NCBI GenBank assembly: GCA_002898975.1
Contig: BEID01000073.1
Span: forward strand, 1-6,808
From: a bacterium HR27
GTDB taxonomy: Bacteria > Chloroflexota > Chloroflexia > Thermomicrobiales > Thermomicrobiaceae
Direction of reading: 5' to 3'
Length of the DNA stretch: 6,808 bases
Each line of letters opens with the position of its first letter. Position 1 is the stretch's first letter. Shown here in pieces: positions 6,033-6,808 of the stretch. The notes below the pieces were generated by a model, which was not told where the DNA came from, made no database searches, and saw nothing but the letters and a program-made list of their open reading frames with translations. Both the position numbers and the translations under genes were made by a program.

Positions 6033-6808
6033 TGGCTCGGCCGAGTCTCCTCGTTCTCCAGAGCGGTGGTCCCACGGCTGTGATCAACGCGACGCTCGCT
6101 GGTGTGCTGGAAGGGGCACGCGAACAGGGCTTCGGGCGAGTTCTCGGCGCCCTGCGAGGATTCAGCGGTCTCCTCGACGGGCACCTAGTCGACCTCACGG
6201 CACTCAGCGGCGATCGGCTGGAGCGGCTGGCCCGAACACCCGGTGCGGCGCTGGGCACCTCGCGCGAGCGCGTGGACGCGCGTTCTGCCCCGCAGGCGCT
6301 TCGGATCCTGGATCAGCAGCGCATCGAAACGGCTGTCGTCATCGGTGGCAACGACACGGCTGCCAACGCGCAAGCGCTGCTCACGGCAGCCACGGAAGCA
6401 GGCCAACCGCTGACTGTCATCCACGCACCGAAAACGATCGACAACGATCTCCCCGAAACCGATCACACACCCGGGTACCCCTCAGCGGCTCGCTTCCTGG
6501 CACGAGCGACTCGTGATATCCTGATCGACTCCTGGTCAGTACGCGACTTATATCCCGTCACCCTTCTCGAAGTACAGGGCCGCAATGCGGGGTGGCTCGC
6601 TGCGGCCTGCGCGGTCGCTGCACCAGCGTTGTTGCGCGACCACCTGCTGCTGTTCTTTCCCGAACGACCGCCGGAATCCCCGGCATCCCTGATCGACGAA
6701 CTGCTCGAAGCGCGACAGGCGCGCGGCTGGTTGGTCGCCGTGATCCCGGAGACGCTCCGCGACCGGCGCGGTCAGCCGGTCGCCGGCCCGGCCGCGCGGT
6801 GGGTGGAC
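6032..6808 (+). CDS. 6-phosphofructokinase, pyrophosphate-dependent type, N-terminal part (cut by window edge)
   Basis: Open from ATG 6032 (TGATG overlap, GGAG at 6023-6026) to the right edge: 259 codons, no stop. It phosphorylates fructose 6-phosphate at C1 in glycolysis or, if PPi-dependent, works reversibly. Phosphofructokinase motifs appear in order: SGGPTAVINA (11-20) at the phosphoryl-donor loop, GGNDT (105-109), PKTIDND (133-139) with catalytic D137, and EVQGRNAGW (180-188) for sugar-phosphate binding. Family knowledge: ATP enzymes carry G at the positions corresponding to E. coli 104 and 124, while PPi enzymes carry D and K; here these are D108 and K134, so PPi is the likely donor (the pfp type). 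N107 replaces the aspartate that helps bind magnesium in E. coli PFK. The missing C-terminal part holds the rest of the substrate site. Co-transcription with the amidohydrolase is likely. Confidence 0.9.
   Translation, partial: MARPSLLVLQSGGPTAVINATLAGVLEGAREQGFGRVLGALRGFSGLLDGHLVDLTALSGDRLERLARTPGAALGTSRERVDARSAPQALRILDQQRIETAVVIGGNDTAANAQALLTAATEAGQPLTVIHAPKTIDNDLPETDHTPGYPSAARFLARATRDILIDSWSVRDLYPVTLLEVQGRNAGWLAAACAVAAPALLRDHLLLFFPERPPESPASLIDELLEARQARGWLVAVIPETLRDRRGQPVAGPAARWVD

Noticed and set aside
5704..6516. Plus-strand open frame of 270 codons across the amidohydrolase-PFK junction
   Set aside because: Serine/arginine-rich out-of-frame translation that crosses two genes with clear motifs in the other frames.

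Overview
The window is GC-rich and gene-dense, with short gene overlaps and strong GGAGG-type ribosome binding sites. A T-box riboswitch, a eukaryote-like (type 2) isoleucyl-tRNA synthetase and a pyrophosphate-type phosphofructokinase together suggest a thermophilic member of Chloroflexota, most like Thermomicrobia (Thermomicrobium/Sphaerobacter). That placement is inferred from protein style and not proven here.

Layout. (1) Positions 1-447, minus strand: the first 149 codons of a major facilitator superfamily (MFS) transporter, cut by the left edge. (2) Positions 448-934: a 487-base divergent control region. It holds a minus-strand promoter for the transporter, a 14-base perfect palindrome (likely operator), a plus-strand extended -10 promoter, and a complete transcriptional T-box leader. 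In that leader, stem I, the ATC (Ile) specifier, stem II elements, stem III, the antiterminator with its TGGT bulge and the competing terminator can all be traced. (3) Positions 935-4114: ileS, 1059 aa. (4) Positions 4111-4887: a class I SAM-dependent methyltransferase, overlapping ileS by four bases. It carries a large hairpin near its 5' end and another across its stop codon. (5) Positions 5037-6032: an ACMSD-like amidohydrolase with its own weak promoter. (6) From 6032 to the right edge: a 6-phosphofructokinase of the pyrophosphate-dependent type, overlapping the amidohydrolase stop by one base and truncated by the window end.

How it works together. The T-box should sense uncharged tRNA-Ile and let RNA polymerase read through into ileS, and probably the coupled methyltransferase, when isoleucylation is low. 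The specifier codon (ATC) and the bulge (TGGT, matching a tRNA ending ACCA) independently agree with isoleucine, and so does the coding sequence. The hairpin at 4871-4918 probably marks the end of that unit. The amidohydrolase and phosphofructokinase form a second, tightly coupled pair.

The most interesting feature is the synthetase itself. The class I HIGH signature reads GVHH (positions 1 and 3 swapped) and KMSKS reads EMHKS. The swapped HIGH form has been linked to extreme mupirocin resistance in some bacterial type 2 IleRSs. I found no CRISPR array, insertion sequence, tRNA or rRNA.
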